From contig NZ_NUNF01000029.1 in NCBI RefSeq assembly GCF_002585305.1, positions 9,497-73,496 of the forward strand: a stretch of 64,000 nt of DNA, written 5' to 3'. The stretch comes from Bacillus sp. AFS037270. GTDB taxonomy: Bacteria > Bacillota > Bacilli > Bacillales_B > DSM-18226. Below the pieces are notes generated by a model, which saw nothing but the letters and a program-made list of their open reading frames with translations, searched no databases and was not told the origin of the DNA. The translations under genes were made by a program, and so were the position numbers. Shown piece after piece: positions 38,581-49,424 of the stretch; position 1 is the first letter of the stretch, and each line of letters opens with the position of its first letter.

Positions 38581-39417
38581 CTACCCTTCATCCTGTTTTG
38601 TGTGAAATTCCTTATGGGATTGCTCGACAATTTCAGCAGGCTGAATTTGCAGTTGATTAATCCCCACTTCTTGTTCATTTTCCCATCTTAGGTGAAGTAA
38701 AAATTCAATATTTCCGTCTCCTCCTGTAATAGGGGAGTAGGATAAGTTTTTAACAACATAGCCTTCCTTGATGGAAAAGTTAATAATTTTTTCAATAACC
38801 TGTAAATGTACTTTTTCATCCCGCACAATTCCTTTTTTACCGACTTGCTCTCGTCCAGCCTCAAATTGCGGCTTAACCAAAGCAATAATATCACTGCCAG
38901 GAATTAATAATGTTTTTAAAACTGGTAAAATCAACGTTAATGAAATGAACGACACATCGATAGTGGCAAAGTTTGGCATTTCACGACTTAAATCTGCTGG
39001 TGTGACATATCGGAAATTGGTTCTTTCCATTACTATTACACGTTCATCCTGCCGCAGTTTCCATGCAAGCTGATTATAACCAACATCGAGGGCATAGGAC
39101 ATCTTTGCACCATTTTGCAATGCACAATCTGTAAACCCACCAGTGGAAGAACCAATATCCAATAAAATCTTATTTTCGACATTCACATCAAAGACCTTTA
39201 ATGCCTTTTCCAATTTTAAGCCACCACGACTCACATATGGAAGTACGTTCCCCTTTATATTTAAGGGTATATCTACTTTAACCTTCTCACCAGGTTTATC
39301 TAGTCGTTCCTCATTTGTATAAACTAAACCTGCCATAATCGCTCTTTTGGCCTTTTCCCGCGTCTCAATAAGTCCTCTTTCAACTAATAAAACATCTAAA
39401 CGTTCTTTGTTTTTCAT
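38581..39417 (-). CDS. yqxC: TlyA-family rRNA methyltransferase (YqxC)
   Basis: A 278-aa protein with an N-terminal S4 RNA-binding domain (residues 1-65, RLDVLLVERGL...RAIMAGLVY) and an FtsJ-type methyltransferase domain (SAM motif LLDIGSSTGGFTDCALQNGA near 85). TlyA homologs 2'-O-methylate rRNA and were first called hemolysins. Three nt after dxs, so co-transcribed with it. A weak hairpin overlaps its stop. Confidence 0.92.
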   Translation of the reverse strand: MKNKERLDVLLVERGLIETREKAKRAIMAGLVYTNEERLDKPGEKVKVDIPLNIKGNVLPYVSRGGLKLEKALKVFDVNVENKILLDIGSSTGGFTDCALQNGAKMSYALDVGYNQLAWKLRQDERVIVMERTNFRYVTPADLSREMPNFATIDVSFISLTLILPVLKTLLIPGSDIIALVKPQFEAGREQVGKKGIVRDEKVHLQVIEKIINFSIKEGYVVKNLSYSPITGGDGNIEFLLHLRWENEQEVGINQLQIQPAEIVEQSHKEFHTKQDEG

Positions 39418-39419
39418 AT

Positions 39420-41321
39420 TTATGCCCTTTGTTGTTTTTTTCTAGCCTGCGCTAAAATAGAAGTCCTCTTTACTGCTTCTTCTGTTGTTAAACCGATTTC
39501 CTCAAGTAAGGAATCCACATCTCCATGTTCAATAAATCGATCTGGAATCCCTATTCTGTCTATAAGTGCATCGTGATATCCATGGGACCCCGCATATTCA
39601 AGGATTGCACTGCCAAATCCACCTTGCAAAACAGCCTCCTCAATGGTCAGGATAGGAATATGCTTATCAAGAAGTTCCGTTAGCATCATTTCATCAAGCG
39701 GCTTTATAAACCTAGCATTAACAACCCTAATGGATAATCCTTCTTTTTCAAGACTTTGTGCTGCCTCCATAGCCATTGGAATGGTGGTACCAAAGGTTAA
39801 AATCGCGGCATCTGTTCCTTCTTTTATCGTCTCCCAAGTGCCAATCGGAATGTTCTGGAAGTCTTCATCCATCTCTACCCCTAATCCATTACCCCGTGGA
39901 AATCTCATCGCAATCGGTCCATCATTATAATTTAATGCGGTATAAACCATATGCTGACCTTCATTTTCGTCCTTAGGCATCATTAAAACCATATTGGGGA
40001 GATGCCTTAAAAAAGCTATATCAAATACTCCTTGATGTGTTTCACCATCGGCACCAACTAAACCTGCACGGTCAATTCCAATAAAAACATTTAAATTTTG
40101 CCTACAAATATCATGCAGCACTTGGTCATAGGCTCGTTGTAAAAAGGTTGAATAAATGGCCAAAAATGGCTTCATATGTTGAGTGGCTAGTCCTGCTGCA
40201 ACAGTTGCAGCGTGCTGCTCGGCAATCCCCACATCGAACATTCGGTCAGGGAACTCGCTGGCAAAACCTTCTAGCTTCGAACCCACAGGCATTGCTGGGG
40301 TAATTGCGACAATTCGCTCGTCACTTCTGGCGAGCTTACGGACGGTTTCGCTGACAACACTGCTCCATGCAGGCGGTTGTTTTTTTGTAGGTTTGACAAA
40401 ATCTCCCGTATCCATTTTATATGGTCCGGTTCCATGCCAAGTACCGATCTTGTCACTTTCAGCCGGTCTAAACCCCTTCCCTTTTTTTGTAATAACATGG
40501 AGAATCACAGGTCCGTCGGTCTTTTTTGCTGATTGAAGGCTTTCAAATAAAGTATCAAAATTATGACCATCAATCGGTCCTAAATAAGTAAAGCCCAGCT
40601 CTTCAAAGAACATGCCGGAAACCACTAAATACTTCAGGCTATCCTTTACTCTTTCAGCCGTTGCAGCGAGTTTTCCGCCAACAGCGGGGATTTTCTTTAA
40701 CAGTACTTCAAGTTCATCTTTTACCCATTGATATTTTCCAGCCGTCCGTAATTGGCCCAATATATTATGGAGTGCGCCGACATTGGGAGCAATCGACATT
40801 TCATTGTCATTGAGGACTACAATCATATCTTTTTTCTCATGTCCAATATGATTTAGGGCCTCAAGCGCCATTCCTCCCGTCAAGGCACCGTCGCCAATTA
40901 CAGGGACTACAAAGGAATTTTCTTTTTTTAGATCCCTTGCAATCGCCATACCCATAGCAGCTGAAAGAGAAGTGGAGCTGTGTCCCGTCTCCCAAACATC
41001 GTGCTCACTTTCTACCCGTTTCGGAAATCCGCATAATCCCTTAAATTGTCTTAACGTGTCAAATTCACTTGCCCTGCCAGTTAAAATTTTATGAACATAG
41101 GATTGGTGACCAACATCCCAAATAATTTTATCCTTTGGACTATCAAAACATCTATGCAAAGCGAGCGTTAGTTCCACCACACCTAAATTTGGTCCGATAT
41201 GCCCTCCGGTTACAGATAATTTTTGAATTAAAAACTCGCGAATTTCTTGACTAAGAGCCTCAAGCTCCTGATTCGACATCCTTTTTAAGAAGGATGGGTC
41301 CTTGATTGATAATAAATCCAT
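39420..41321 (-). CDS. dxs: 1-deoxy-D-xylulose-5-phosphate synthase
   Basis: A 633-aa ThDP enzyme starting the MEP isoprenoid pathway from pyruvate and glyceraldehyde-3-phosphate. ThDP motif [15 protein letters not shown]...NDNEMSI is near residues 150-180, the conserved Glu is in [10 protein letters not shown] near 370, and [15 protein letters not shown] follows. The ATG at 41321 (MDLLSIKDP) gives the standard length; the frame is open further upstream. It lies between ispA and yqxC. Confidence 0.95.
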   Translation of the reverse strand: MDLLSIKDPSFLKRMSNQELEALSQEIREFLIQKLSVTGGHIGPNLGVVELTLALHRCFDSPKDKIIWDVGHQSYVHKILTGRASEFDTLRQFKGLCGFPKRVESEHDVWETGHSSTSLSAAMGMAIARDLKKENSFVVPVIGDGALTGGMALEALNHIGHEKKDMIVVLNDNEMSIAPNVGALHNILGQLRTAGKYQWVKDELEVLLKKIPAVGGKLAATAERVKDSLKYLVVSGMFFEELGFTYLGPIDGHNFDTLFESLQSAKKTDGPVILHVITKKGKGFRPAESDKIGTWHGTGPYKMDTGDFVKPTKKQPPAWSSVVSETVRKLARSDERIVAITPAMPVGSKLEGFASEFPDRMFDVGIAEQHAATVAAGLATQHMKPFLAIYSTFLQRAYDQVLHDICRQNLNVFIGIDRAGLVGADGETHQGVFDIAFLRHLPNMVLMMPKDENEGQHMVYTALNYNDGPIAMRFPRGNGLGVEMDEDFQNIPIGTWETIKEGTDAAILTFGTTIPMAMEAAQSLEKEGLSIRVVNARFIKPLDEMMLTELLDKHIPILTIEEAVLQGGFGSAILEYAGSHGYHDALIDRIGIPDRFIEHGDVDSLLEEIGLTTEEAVKRTSILAQARKKQQRA

Positions 41322-41486
41322 TTCTGGACCACTCACTTTCATTCTTTTTCGTTCTACATATATTATTCCTAGTATTTCTATCTCATCTGAAAAAATAGCC
41401 GCTAACACACTAAGTGATAACGGCAATTAACAACTTCTCTACAATGAGAACAATTAGAACATACTAATACTCAGCCTAAAAGCACG

Positions 41487-42380
41487 CTAGTGATCCCTTG
41501 ATGCAACTAAATCCGTTATTTCGTTAAGAAAAATAGTATTTAAATCTGTCTTTTTTAAGTATTCTTTGGACAGCATAATCTGTTTCTGAAGGGCGGCTCT
41601 TGCCCCTTCCAAGGATAATAATTGTGGATAGGTGCTTTTATGGTTAACGGTATCACTGCCAACAGGCTTTCCAATTATTTGTTGGTTGCCTACCAAATCT
41701 AGAATATCATCCTGTATTTGGAAAGCAAGTCCAAGGTGATGAGCAAAAGACGATAGGTTTCGTAATAAGCTTTCATTTGCACGAGCCATGATGGCTCCTG
41801 CAACCACACTGAATTTGAGCAGCTTACCTGTTTTGTGAATATGTATATACTCAAGTTCTTCAAGGGATAGAACTTTGTTCTCCCCTTCCATGTCAGCTAC
41901 TTGTCCACCCACCATTCCTTCAGCGCCGGCTGCTTTTGCCATTTCTATTACCAACCCCGTTTTTACTGTGGGTGGAGCAAAATCATCGGAAAGCATGTTT
42001 ATTACTTCAAAACTATAGGTTAATAAAGCATCCCCAGCGAGTATAGCAATCGCATCTCCAAATACCTTATGATTGGTTGGTTTCCCTCTTCTCAAATCAT
42101 CATTATCCATACTGGGCAGGTCGTCATGAATTAAAGAATAGGTATGAATCATTTCGATTGCAGCTGCAGCCGGAATGCCCTTTTTAGGATCAATTCCAAA
42201 AGCATCTAAGGTTGCGAACAACAATAAGGGGCGAATTCTTTTACCGCCTGCTTCTAGAGAATAAATCATGGAATCCTTTATTACAGAAGGGGCATCCAGT
42301 TTTTCTACCAGCGCTCGAAGTTCCCGATTTAGCAGTTGTTGATATTCTTTTCTAAATGCGTCTAGTACCCTGGTTTCCAA
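41487..42380 (-). CDS. ispA: Farnesyl diphosphate synthase (polyprenyl synthetase)
   Basis: A 297-aa trans-prenyltransferase. The first Asp-rich motif is DDLPSMDNDD near residue 90 and the second is QDDILD near 226, both binding Mg-diphosphate. It makes farnesyl diphosphate for undecaprenol, menaquinone and heme A side chains. TTG start behind AGGAGG, 2 bp after the xseB stop. Confidence 0.94.
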   Translation of the reverse strand: METRVLDAFRKEYQQLLNRELRALVEKLDAPSVIKDSMIYSLEAGGKRIRPLLLFATLDAFGIDPKKGIPAAAAIEMIHTYSLIHDDLPSMDNDDLRRGKPTNHKVFGDAIAILAGDALLTYSFEVINMLSDDFAPPTVKTGLVIEMAKAAGAEGMVGGQVADMEGENKVLSLEELEYIHIHKTGKLLKFSVVAGAIMARANESLLRNLSSFAHHLGLAFQIQDDILDLVGNQQIIGKPVGSDTVNHKSTYPQLLSLEGARAALQKQIMLSKEYLKKTDLNTIFLNEITDLVASRDH

Positions 42381-42382
42381 GC

Positions 42383-42616
42383 CTAATCCTCCTCTGTAAT
42401 AGAAAAACGCTCAGTACGTCCGTCCTCCGTAATAATTTGCGTAAGCTGTTCCTCCACAGTTTTTAATTTATCATGACATAGTTTTGAAAGTTCCATACCT
42501 TCCTTGTAGAAAGTTATCGCTTCTTCTAATGGAACATCGCCTTCTTCAAGCTTCTCAACAATTTCCTCAAGCTTTGTCATGGCCTCTTCAAAGGTTAAAG
42601 TTTTATCATTTGTCAC
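42383..42616 (-). CDS. xseB: Exodeoxyribonuclease VII small subunit
   Basis: A 77-aa two-helix protein ([24 protein letters not shown]...) that assembles on XseA to form exonuclease VII. The GTG start overlaps the xseA 3' end by 11 bp, giving coupled translation. Typical length. Confidence 0.94.
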   Translation of the reverse strand: MTNDKTLTFEEAMTKLEEIVEKLEEGDVPLEEAITFYKEGMELSKLCHDKLKTVEEQLTQIITEDGRTERFSITEED

Positions 42617-43964
42617 TATTTTCTCTCTCCTTTATTGTTTCCACTTTACAGAAAAGGCTTCCATCTGTTAATTGAATTTGAACTTGCTCATTCGCTTTTA
42701 CCTGATTGACACTTTTAACGAGACGGTTATCCTCTGTATAGGCTAAACTATATCCCCGCTCCATTATTTTAAGTGGGCTTAATGCCTGAAGTGTAGAAAC
42801 AATCCGATCAAACTCTGTCTGTTTTTTTACATAAATTTGCGATACTGCTCGATTTAGATCCTTTTGTGTTCTGTCAAAACGTCTTTTAGCCTCCTGCAGT
42901 CCTTCGTTTGGATGTCTACGCTGCAATCGTTTTGACAAAATCTCATACTGGTCATTTTTTACTCCTGTTAATCGAGAGGTTCCACGTACCAGCCGTTCTG
43001 TTAACCGATCCACCTGCTCAAGCTTTTGCTCATAAAGCCGGTGCGGATAGCGAAATGCATATGATTTTTGAACACGATTTAACCGTTCTTTTTCAAAATT
43101 AAACCTTCCGCTCATGACCCGGATTAGACGAGTTTGCCGCTGCAAAATTCGATCCATCAGCTCTTCAATATGCGGAACAGCTAATTCTGCTGCACCGGTT
43201 GGTGTAGGAGCCCGCATATCAGCAACAAAATCAGCAATCGTAAAGTCTGTTTCATGACCTACAGCTGAAATAATCGGAATCTTGGATGAAAAAATAGCAC
43301 GGGCTGTCATTTCTTCATTAAAGGCCCATAACTCCTCAATAGAACCTCCTCCCCGTCCAACAATTAAGACATCAATTTCCTCCATGCTGTTGGCTTTTTC
43401 GATGGCCTTAACGATTGAAGGGGCAGCGTTCTCTCCTTGAACCAGAGCAGGAAACACAAGTATATTAGCAATGGGATAACGTCTTTTAATTGTGGTAATT
43501 ACATCCCGTATGGCGGCTCCTGTAGGGGAAGTAATCACACCAACCGTTCTTGGATATAGAGGAATGTTTTTTTTGGTTTCAGGAGCAAATAACCCTTCGG
43601 CTTCTAATCTTTGTTTAAGTTGTTCATATGCTAGAAATAATTCTCCAATGCCATCAGGCTGCATTTCTCTAATATATATTTGATATTGGCCGCTTGGTTC
43701 ATAGACACTGACTTCACCCTTAACAATCACTTTCATACCGTTTTCAGGTAAAAATTTCATAAATCGAGATTGTCCGGCAAACATCACGGCAAGAATTCGG
43801 GCTTTCTCATCCTTTAATGTAAAATACATATGTCCGCTCGAATGCTGTTTAAAATTTGAAATTTCGCCTCTTACATGGACCTCACGTAAATGGGGATCAG
43901 CATCAAATTTCCGCTTGATATATTTTGTTAAAGCATTCACAGATAAATATCTTTGTTCCTGCAT
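42606..43964 (-). CDS. xseA: Exodeoxyribonuclease VII large subunit
   Basis: A 452-aa catalytic subunit that degrades single-stranded DNA from both ends. An N-terminal OB fold (residues 1-100, with [21 protein letters not shown]) is followed by the catalytic domain ([42 protein letters not shown]) and a long C-terminal coiled coil. AAAGGAG precedes the ATG. A 79-bp inverted repeat separates it from folD. Confidence 0.95.
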   Translation of the reverse strand: MQEQRYLSVNALTKYIKRKFDADPHLREVHVRGEISNFKQHSSGHMYFTLKDEKARILAVMFAGQSRFMKFLPENGMKVIVKGEVSVYEPSGQYQIYIREMQPDGIGELFLAYEQLKQRLEAEGLFAPETKKNIPLYPRTVGVITSPTGAAIRDVITTIKRRYPIANILVFPALVQGENAAPSIVKAIEKANSMEEIDVLIVGRGGGSIEELWAFNEEMTARAIFSSKIPIISAVGHETDFTIADFVADMRAPTPTGAAELAVPHIEELMDRILQRQTRLIRVMSGRFNFEKERLNRVQKSYAFRYPHRLYEQKLEQVDRLTERLVRGTSRLTGVKNDQYEILSKRLQRRHPNEGLQEAKRRFDRTQKDLNRAVSQIYVKKQTEFDRIVSTLQALSPLKIMERGYSLAYTEDNRLVKSVNQVKANEQVQIQLTDGSLFCKVETIKERENSDK

Positions 43965-43994
43965 GTGCAGCTCCTTTTGACGAAAGAATAAAAC

Positions 43995-44073
43995 TGTCCT
44001 TATCTATTATACATTTAGCGAGATTTTTTGTCTGTAAAAAACAAATCGCTCCTAAATGTATAAGATAAGGACA
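43995..44073. repeat. Long inverted repeat between folD and xseA
   Basis: Two arms of about 27 bp (outer part TGTCCTTATCT.. / ..AGATAAGGACA, then TATACATTTA / TAAATGTATA and GCGA / TCGC) enclose an A/T-rich centre. They can form one hairpin of about 79 nt. On the minus strand it is followed by GTTTTATTC, so it may be the folD terminator or an mRNA processing/stability hairpin. It is much longer than the other terminators here. Confidence 0.6.
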
Positions 44074-44081
44074 TCATTTAC

Positions 44082-44939
44082 TTAATTTCGGACAAGACTT
44101 TCAGCAGCAGATTTCACAGTATTGTACATAAGCATGGTGATGGTCATTGGACCGACACCTTTTGGAACTGGGGTAATAAACCCTGCCTTTTCTGCAACCT
44201 CTTCAAACGCCACATCGCCACAAAGTTTTCCAGCTTCATTACGGTTGATACCTACATCAATAACAACGGCGCCATCCTTAACATGCTCCGCCTTAATAAA
44301 GTTCGGTATTCCTACTGCAGCGACAAGAATATCCGCTTGGTTTGTATGTAACGGCAAATCTTTTGTTTTAGAATGACAATAGGTAACAGTGGCATCTTGA
44401 TTTAAGAATAATTGACCAACTGGCTTACCAACAATATTACTTCTACCCACTACGACTACATGCTTCCCTGGAATAGAAATACCAGTTTCCTCCAGTAACA
44501 CCATAATTCCATAAGGTGTACAAGGTAAAAAGGCATTCTGCCCGGTCATCATTCTACCAATATTGATTGGATGGAAACCATCGACATCCTTTAACGGAGA
44601 GATGGATTCAATTACTTTCTTTTCATCAATATGCTTCGGCAGCGGCAGCTGTACTAATATACCGTGAATGTCCGGCGTTTCATTTAATTCAGCAATTTTA
44701 GCTAATAGTTCCTCTTCGGAGACTTCTTCTGGCATTTCAATTAATAATGAATTCATGCCTAGTTCTTTACAGGCCTTTTCTTTGTTGGTCACATATGTCC
44801 TAGATGCATGATTATTGCCCACCAGAATTACCGCTAAGCCTGGTGTAACGCCACGATTTTTCAGGTTAACAACCTCTTCAGCAATTTCTAGCCTTTTTTT
44901 TGCAGCTATTTCTTTACCATTAATAATCTGTGCTGTCAT
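44082..44939 (-). CDS. folD: Methylenetetrahydrofolate dehydrogenase / cyclohydrolase
   Basis: A 285-aa bifunctional enzyme linking 5,10-methylene- and 10-formyl-tetrahydrofolate. Catalytic Lys and Tyr are in the segment [16 protein letters not shown] (near residues 46-60), and VQLPLP and the NADP fold [16 protein letters not shown] (near 158) follow. AGGAAAAATC precedes the ATG. Confidence 0.95.
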   Translation of the reverse strand: MTAQIINGKEIAAKKRLEIAEEVVNLKNRGVTPGLAVILVGNNHASRTYVTNKEKACKELGMNSLLIEMPEEVSEEELLAKIAELNETPDIHGILVQLPLPKHIDEKKVIESISPLKDVDGFHPINIGRMMTGQNAFLPCTPYGIMVLLEETGISIPGKHVVVVGRSNIVGKPVGQLFLNQDATVTYCHSKTKDLPLHTNQADILVAAVGIPNFIKAEHVKDGAVVIDVGINRNEAGKLCGDVAFEEVAEKAGFITPVPKGVGPMTITMLMYNTVKSAAESLVRN

Positions 44940-44974
44940 GATTTTTCCTCCCGTTGTCCCTATAAATTATTCGA

Positions 44975-45370
44975 TTAATTGTTATGAAGTGTATCTTTTA
45001 TCTTAGATAAAACACCATTAATAAACTTACTTGATTGGTCATCACCGTATATTTTTGCAATTTCTATCGCTTCATCTAATATAACATTGCCGGGAATTTC
45101 CTGACAAAATTTCAATTCAAATGCAGCCATTCTTAATAAGTTTCGATCAACAATAGCCAATCGGTCTAAAGTCCACTTTTCAAGGTTTCCGATAATAAGG
45201 TTATCGATTTCAGCCTTCTGTTCGACGACACCTAGAACTAACCGTTTTAGATAGTCATCACTCGGCTCGTCTTCCAAGACATGTTCAATTGCTAATGATG
45301 GTTCGGTGTTACTAACATCAATTTGAAAAAGTGCTTGTAACGCCTTTTCCCTAGCTGTTCTTCTTTTCAT
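44975..45370 (-). CDS. nusB: Transcription antitermination factor NusB
   Basis: A 131-aa all-helical RNA-binding protein that with NusE binds boxA in rRNA leaders. The N-terminal RRTAREKALQALFQID and C-terminal NVILDEAIEIAKIYGDDQSSKFINGVL are the family signatures. I place the start at the ATG at 45370 behind AAAGGAG; the frame extends eight codons upstream, through the ribosome site. Confidence 0.94.
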   Translation of the reverse strand: MKRRTAREKALQALFQIDVSNTEPSLAIEHVLEDEPSDDYLKRLVLGVVEQKAEIDNLIIGNLEKWTLDRLAIVDRNLLRMAAFELKFCQEIPGNVILDEAIEIAKIYGDDQSSKFINGVLSKIKDTLHNN

Positions 45371-45595
45371 TCTACCGTTAACTCCTTTAGTCATATATTA
45401 ACTTCTTCTTTTTAAATTTTGTTTATGAACTGGCACTAAGCACTTAAACCTAGCTTGCACATAAAAAGATAATAGCATAACTAAAATGGAATCGCACGGT
45501 ATGTCTAATTATTTTATAAAAGAGCAGCCAGTATTTTAGTGATACGTAATAATTTGTATCCATAATGGTTATTCATAAACTCAGGGTGAAAATAG

Positions 45596-45626
45596 AAGAA
45601 CCAAAGGATTCGATACCTTTGGTTCT
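45596..45626 (-). terminator. Terminator of the acc-yqhY transcript
   Basis: AGAACCAAAGG and CCTTTGGTTCT form an 11-bp stem around ATTCGATA, followed on the minus strand by TCTATTTTC. Confidence 0.8.
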
Positions 45627-45633
45627 AAAAAAC

Positions 45634-46041
45634 TTAAAGTTCAGTGTCAATTTCCTGTTCATTCTTTTGGGTTTCAAATGCAATCCCCACTACGTGAATG
45701 TTTACTTCTTCTGCATCTAAGGCAGTCATATTCAACAAGGCTTGCCGAATATTATCCTGAACCTTACCTGCAACTGCTGGGATGGACGTACCGAACTTCA
45801 TTAAGCAATATACATCCACTTTAATTCCTGTTTCAGTAAGCTCTACCTTAACACCTTTACCGTGATTCTTTTTCCCAAGACGCTCTACAACACCTGTTGC
45901 AAAATTGCCGCGCATCCCGGAGACACCTTCCACCTCGGATGCAGCGATTCCGGCAATCACTTCAATAACCTCAGGGGCTATTTCAATTTTACCATGTCCA
46001 TTGTTTCCTTGATCCATTTCCAAGACACTAAATTCGCTCAT
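45634..46041 (-). CDS. yqhY: Asp23/Gls24-family protein YqhY
   Basis: A 135-aa protein of the Asp23 (DUF322) family, with KIEIAPEVIEVIAGIAASEVEGV and the C-terminal VNIHVVGIAFE. YqhY is conserved next to accBC in Bacilli and genetically tied to control of acetyl-CoA carboxylase; its molecular activity is not settled. The start is the ATG at 46041 eight nt after GGAGG; the in-frame GTG three codons earlier is part of the ribosome site. It follows accC by 18 bp. Confidence 0.9.
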   Translation of the reverse strand: MSEFSVLEMDQGNNGHGKIEIAPEVIEVIAGIAASEVEGVSGMRGNFATGVVERLGKKNHGKGVKVELTETGIKVDVYCLMKFGTSIPAVAGKVQDNIRQALLNMTALDAEEVNIHVVGIAFETQKNEQEIDTEL

Positions 46042-46059
46042 TTTAAACACCTCCAGATA

Positions 46060-47415
46060 TTAGACAGACTTCATCACATCATGCAATTCCAGAAATTTTG
46101 TATTAAAATTGCCTTCCACAAATTTCTCATGCTCTAACAATTTTAAATGGAACGGTATTGTTGTATGGATACCTTCCACAACAAACTCGCTTAATGCCCG
46201 CTTCATTCTTGAGATCGCTTCTTCTCTGGTGCTGCCATAAGCAATGACCTTTGCAATCATGGAATCGTAGTAAGGCGGAATGGTATATCCTGGATACGCT
46301 GCTGAATCAATACGAACTCCTAACCCGCCTGGTGGTAAATACATCTTAATTTTTCCTGCTGAAGGAAGAAAGTTCTTTTCTGGATTTTCTGCATTAATCC
46401 GGCACTCAATGGCCCAGCCTGTAAAAGTAACATCCTGTTGTTTAAGGGTTAGTTTTTCTCCGTTTGCAACTCGGATTTGTTCTTTAATCAGATCAGTTCC
46501 AGTGACCATTTCTGTCACAGGATGCTCGACCTGAATTCTTGTGTTCATTTCCATAAAATAAAACTTGCGATTGCGGTAATCATATATAAATTCTACCGTG
46601 CCAGCACCCGAATAATCAACTGCTTTTGCCGCTTTTACAGCTGCAGTTCCCATTTCTTCACGAATCTCACCATCTAAAGCCGGTGATGGCGATTCTTCCA
46701 ACAGCTTTTGAAGCCGGCGCTGAATAGAACAATCTCTTTCACCTAAGTGAATCGTATTTCCATGTTTATCACCTAGTACTTGTATTTCAACGTGACGGAA
46801 ATCCTCAATATACTTTTCTATGTACACACCAGAATTCCCGAAGGCCGTCAACGCTTCCTGCTGAGTGATATTAATTCCTTTTATTAATTCCTGCTCATTT
46901 TTGGCGACACGGATCCCTTTACCGCCCCCGCCTGCTGTTGCCTTAATGATGACAGGGTAATCGATTTGTTTAACAAGCTCAAGTGCTTCATCAATATCAT
47001 TAATAATCCCTGTAGAACCTGGAACAATTGGTACTCCTGCTTCACGCATGGTTTCCCTGGCAATGTCCTTCGTGCCCATCTTCGTAATCGCTTCTGGGCT
47101 TGGTCCTACAAAGGTAATATTACATTCTCGACAGAGCTCTGCAAAGTCTGCATTTTCAGCAAGAAACCCATATCCCGGGTGAATGGCATCACACGAAGTC
47201 AATCTTGCAACACTAATTATATTTGTAACGTTTAAATAACTGTCTTTTGATGATGTTGGTCCTATGCAATAGGCTTCATCTGCGAGTTGAACATGCAGGG
47301 CATCACGGTCGGCCTCTGAGAAAACGGCAACCGATTCAATCCCCATTTCCCGACAGGCACGAATAATCCTGACGGCAATTTCTCCTCTATTTGCAATTAA
47401 CAGTTTCTTTATCAT
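46060..47415 (-). CDS. accC: Biotin carboxylase subunit of acetyl-CoA carboxylase
   Basis: A 451-aa ATP-grasp enzyme carboxylating biotin on AccB, the first step of malonyl-CoA synthesis. Glycine-rich ATP loop [14 protein letters not shown] is near residue 160, with [28 protein letters not shown] and catalytic Arg in that last segment. It lies 14 bp after accB. It could also serve the yqjD carboxyltransferase, though that is inference. Confidence 0.96.
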   Translation of the reverse strand: MIKKLLIANRGEIAVRIIRACREMGIESVAVFSEADRDALHVQLADEAYCIGPTSSKDSYLNVTNIISVARLTSCDAIHPGYGFLAENADFAELCRECNITFVGPSPEAITKMGTKDIARETMREAGVPIVPGSTGIINDIDEALELVKQIDYPVIIKATAGGGGKGIRVAKNEQELIKGINITQQEALTAFGNSGVYIEKYIEDFRHVEIQVLGDKHGNTIHLGERDCSIQRRLQKLLEESPSPALDGEIREEMGTAAVKAAKAVDYSGAGTVEFIYDYRNRKFYFMEMNTRIQVEHPVTEMVTGTDLIKEQIRVANGEKLTLKQQDVTFTGWAIECRINAENPEKNFLPSAGKIKMYLPPGGLGVRIDSAAYPGYTIPPYYDSMIAKVIAYGSTREEAISRMKRALSEFVVEGIHTTIPFHLKLLEHEKFVEGNFNTKFLELHDVMKSV

Positions 47416-47429
47416 CCTGTTATCGCTCC

Positions 47430-47942
47430 TTATTCTGGCTTGACTAGAAATAACGGTTGTCCATATTCAACTAATTGGCCATTTTTAACCAGTATTTCAA
47501 CGATTTCTCCGTCTACTTCTGCCTCAATTTCATTAAATAATTTCATCGCTTCAACGATACAAACGATTGAATCCTTTGATACCCGGTCTCCTGCTTTCAC
47601 ATAATTGTCAGCATCTGGAGTTGGTGAAGCATAGAAGGTTCCAACCATTGGCGAAGTGATTTTGTGTAAATTGGATTGCACTGCTGCTGGTTCGTTTACT
47701 GTTGCTTTCACTGGTTCTGGTGCTGCTTCTTGGACATGAGCAGTTGGTACTGGCTGTGCAGCAGGAACAGATTGCACTGCTGCGTTAGCTGCCTGTGGTA
47801 CTGAAGCTGGCTGAGAAACAATGGTCGTTTGACTATTTTTCTTCATTTGGATTTTTGATCCGTCAATTTCATATACAAATTCATCGATACTGGATTGATC
47901 AACCAGTTTAATCAATTCGCGAATTTCTTGTACTTTTAACAT
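47430..47942 (-). CDS. accB: Biotin carboxyl carrier protein
   Basis: A 170-aa carrier. N-terminal dimerisation segment, a Pro/Ala/Gln-rich linker (about 50-95), and a biotinyl domain with the modified Lys in EAMKLFNE (Lys134). The ATG at 47942 follows AAGGAG; the open frame extends seven codons upstream. First gene of accB-accC-yqhY. Confidence 0.95.
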   Translation of the reverse strand: MLKVQEIRELIKLVDQSSIDEFVYEIDGSKIQMKKNSQTTIVSQPASVPQAANAAVQSVPAAQPVPTAHVQEAAPEPVKATVNEPAAVQSNLHKITSPMVGTFYASPTPDADNYVKAGDRVSKDSIVCIVEAMKLFNEIEAEVDGEIVEILVKNGQLVEYGQPLFLVKPE

Positions 47943-48163
47943 TGAGTAACACTCCTTGTACAACTTTAATTAGGACTAACTACTAATACTATACGATAAT
48001 AGCTAGTAAAAGTTCAATCATCTAAATTGAAAGGACCCTGACAATTTGATAATTGCTAATGCCTTCCCTTTTATATTAATCTTTTTTGCTTAAAAAAAGA
48101 AATTTTTACAGCTTAATTCCTTTCAAATGATGATTTTTTCCTACTCATAAGGGATTTAACCAT

Positions 48164-48192
48164 AAAAAAAGGAAAGCTTAACTTTCCTTTTT
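48164..48192 (-). terminator. Terminator of the spoIIIA operon
   Basis: AAAAAGGAAAG, CTTAA and CTTTCCTTTTT form an A/T-flanked hairpin after the spoIIIAH stop. Confidence 0.85.
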
Positions 48193-48201
48193 AATGGTTA
48201 T

Positions 48202-48759
48202 TTACTTTGCAGGCTGATATTCAACTGCTACATAATTTGTTTCATCAATCTCTTTTTTCACCTCTAGCATAATCTTATTAGCATCGGAAACAGATGGCTT
48301 CTTCTTGGCTTTTACTGTAACAATCACCTTTGATCCATCTGCTCTTACAAGAACATCTTCATAACCCATTGTTTTAATAAATGTTTCAAGTAATTCTTCA
48401 CTTTGAGCTACTTGATTTAGTTTATCCATTTGATCTTTCACCTTACTTTTTTCATCAGGAGTAAGATCAGTTGAGGCTAATTGACTTGTCAACTCTTCCT
48501 GTTTTTGACTGCGTAGATCTTCAAGCTTCATGCGGAGTTCTTCAAATGCCCCATCACCTGCTACGCTGGACACGACGGTTTTTCCATTATTTTCCTTTGT
48601 CTCAGTTGTTGTTTTGCCTAGATTTTGATCTTTCGCCTTTTGTTGAACAGCTGCTAAATCGTTGCTTTTTTGCTCCGGTGATGTAATGTAATAAACCGAT
48701 AAGACCACGACTAAACTTAACATTGTTAATAACCATACTGTTTGTTTTTTCAATAGCAT
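48202..48759 (-). CDS. spoIIIAH: Stage III sporulation protein AH
   Basis: A 185-aa mother-cell protein with one N-terminal membrane helix (residues 7-25), a low-complexity charged stretch and a C-terminal YscJ/FliF-like ring-building domain. It projects into the intermembrane space and binds forespore SpoIIQ, forming the channel (feeding tube) across the two membranes. Last gene of the operon. Confidence 0.94.
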   Translation of the reverse strand: MLLKKQTVWLLTMLSLVVVLSVYYITSPEQKSNDLAAVQQKAKDQNLGKTTTETKENNGKTVVSSVAGDGAFEELRMKLEDLRSQKQEELTSQLASTDLTPDEKSKVKDQMDKLNQVAQSEELLETFIKTMGYEDVLVRADGSKVIVTVKAKKKPSVSDANKIMLEVKKEIDETNYVAVEYQPAK

Positions 48760-48773
48760 ATTCTTTTCCCCCT

Positions 48774-49424
48774 TTATTTTTTAGGCATGACGGCCACTCG
48801 GTGGCTAGGTACTCCCAATGCCCTTGTAACTGCTTCCTTAATCCATTTTTTAACTTCAATATTATCTGCGCCTTTGGCTACTACTAGCACCCCGCGGATA
48901 TCTGGTTTCTTAGTTTCTACGACAATAGGAACCTCTTTATCTCCATTACGGAGAATCACTAGCTGCTCGTCAGTCGAAGAATCAACTACTTTACGCTGGC
49001 CGCCTTCACGGTCTGTTTCATCGGTTGTTTGCGATTTTGTCACTGTATTTTTTTCTAGTACCTTCTTGTCGGTGGAATCAATCGTAACTACCACGGTAAC
49101 ATCATCAACACCCAGCATTGCCTCTAAAGCCTTCTTCATTCGATTTTCATATTTTTCCTCATAATCGGCGATGGCTTTATTCTCAGATGACTTTTTCAAG
49201 CCAAAAGCGGGAACATCTTCCGTTGCGACTTTTTCATTTGTTGCTGCTGGCTCTGCTTGTGTAGTCGAATTATCTTTAAAAACAATATTTCCTACAAGCA
49301 TAAAGGCGGCTCCAATACACAGGACTAACAGCATATACTGGTATTTTCCTGGTTTCTTTTCGCCCTTATTTTCCGGTTTAAATATTTTTTTGAGCCATGA
49401 TAACGGTCCTTGGTTGTTATCCAT
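48774..49424 (-). CDS. spoIIIAG: Stage III sporulation protein AG
   Basis: A 216-aa protein with a short cytosolic N-terminus, one membrane helix (about residues 28-46) and a secretin-like ring domain (LGVDDVTVVVTIDSTDKKVLEKN ... KKPDIRGVLVVAKGADN). It forms a large ring of the SpoIIIA-SpoIIQ complex. I use the ATG at 49424 behind GGGGGG; an upstream in-frame codon would deepen the overlap with spoIIIAF, which is 8 bp here. Confidence 0.93.
   Translation of the reverse strand: MDNNQGPLSWLKKIFKPENKGEKKPGKYQYMLLVLCIGAAFMLVGNIVFKDNSTTQAEPAATNEKVATEDVPAFGLKKSSENKAIADYEEKYENRMKKALEAMLGVDDVTVVVTIDSTDKKVLEKNTVTKSQTTDETDREGGQRKVVDSSTDEQLVILRNGDKEVPIVVETKKPDIRGVLVVAKGADNIEVKKWIKEAVTRALGVPSHRVAVMPKK

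Noticed and set aside
38564..38588. Hairpin over the yqxC stop as a strong terminator
   Set aside because: The 10-bp stem has one mismatch and the minus-strand flank is not T-rich, so it was not listed.
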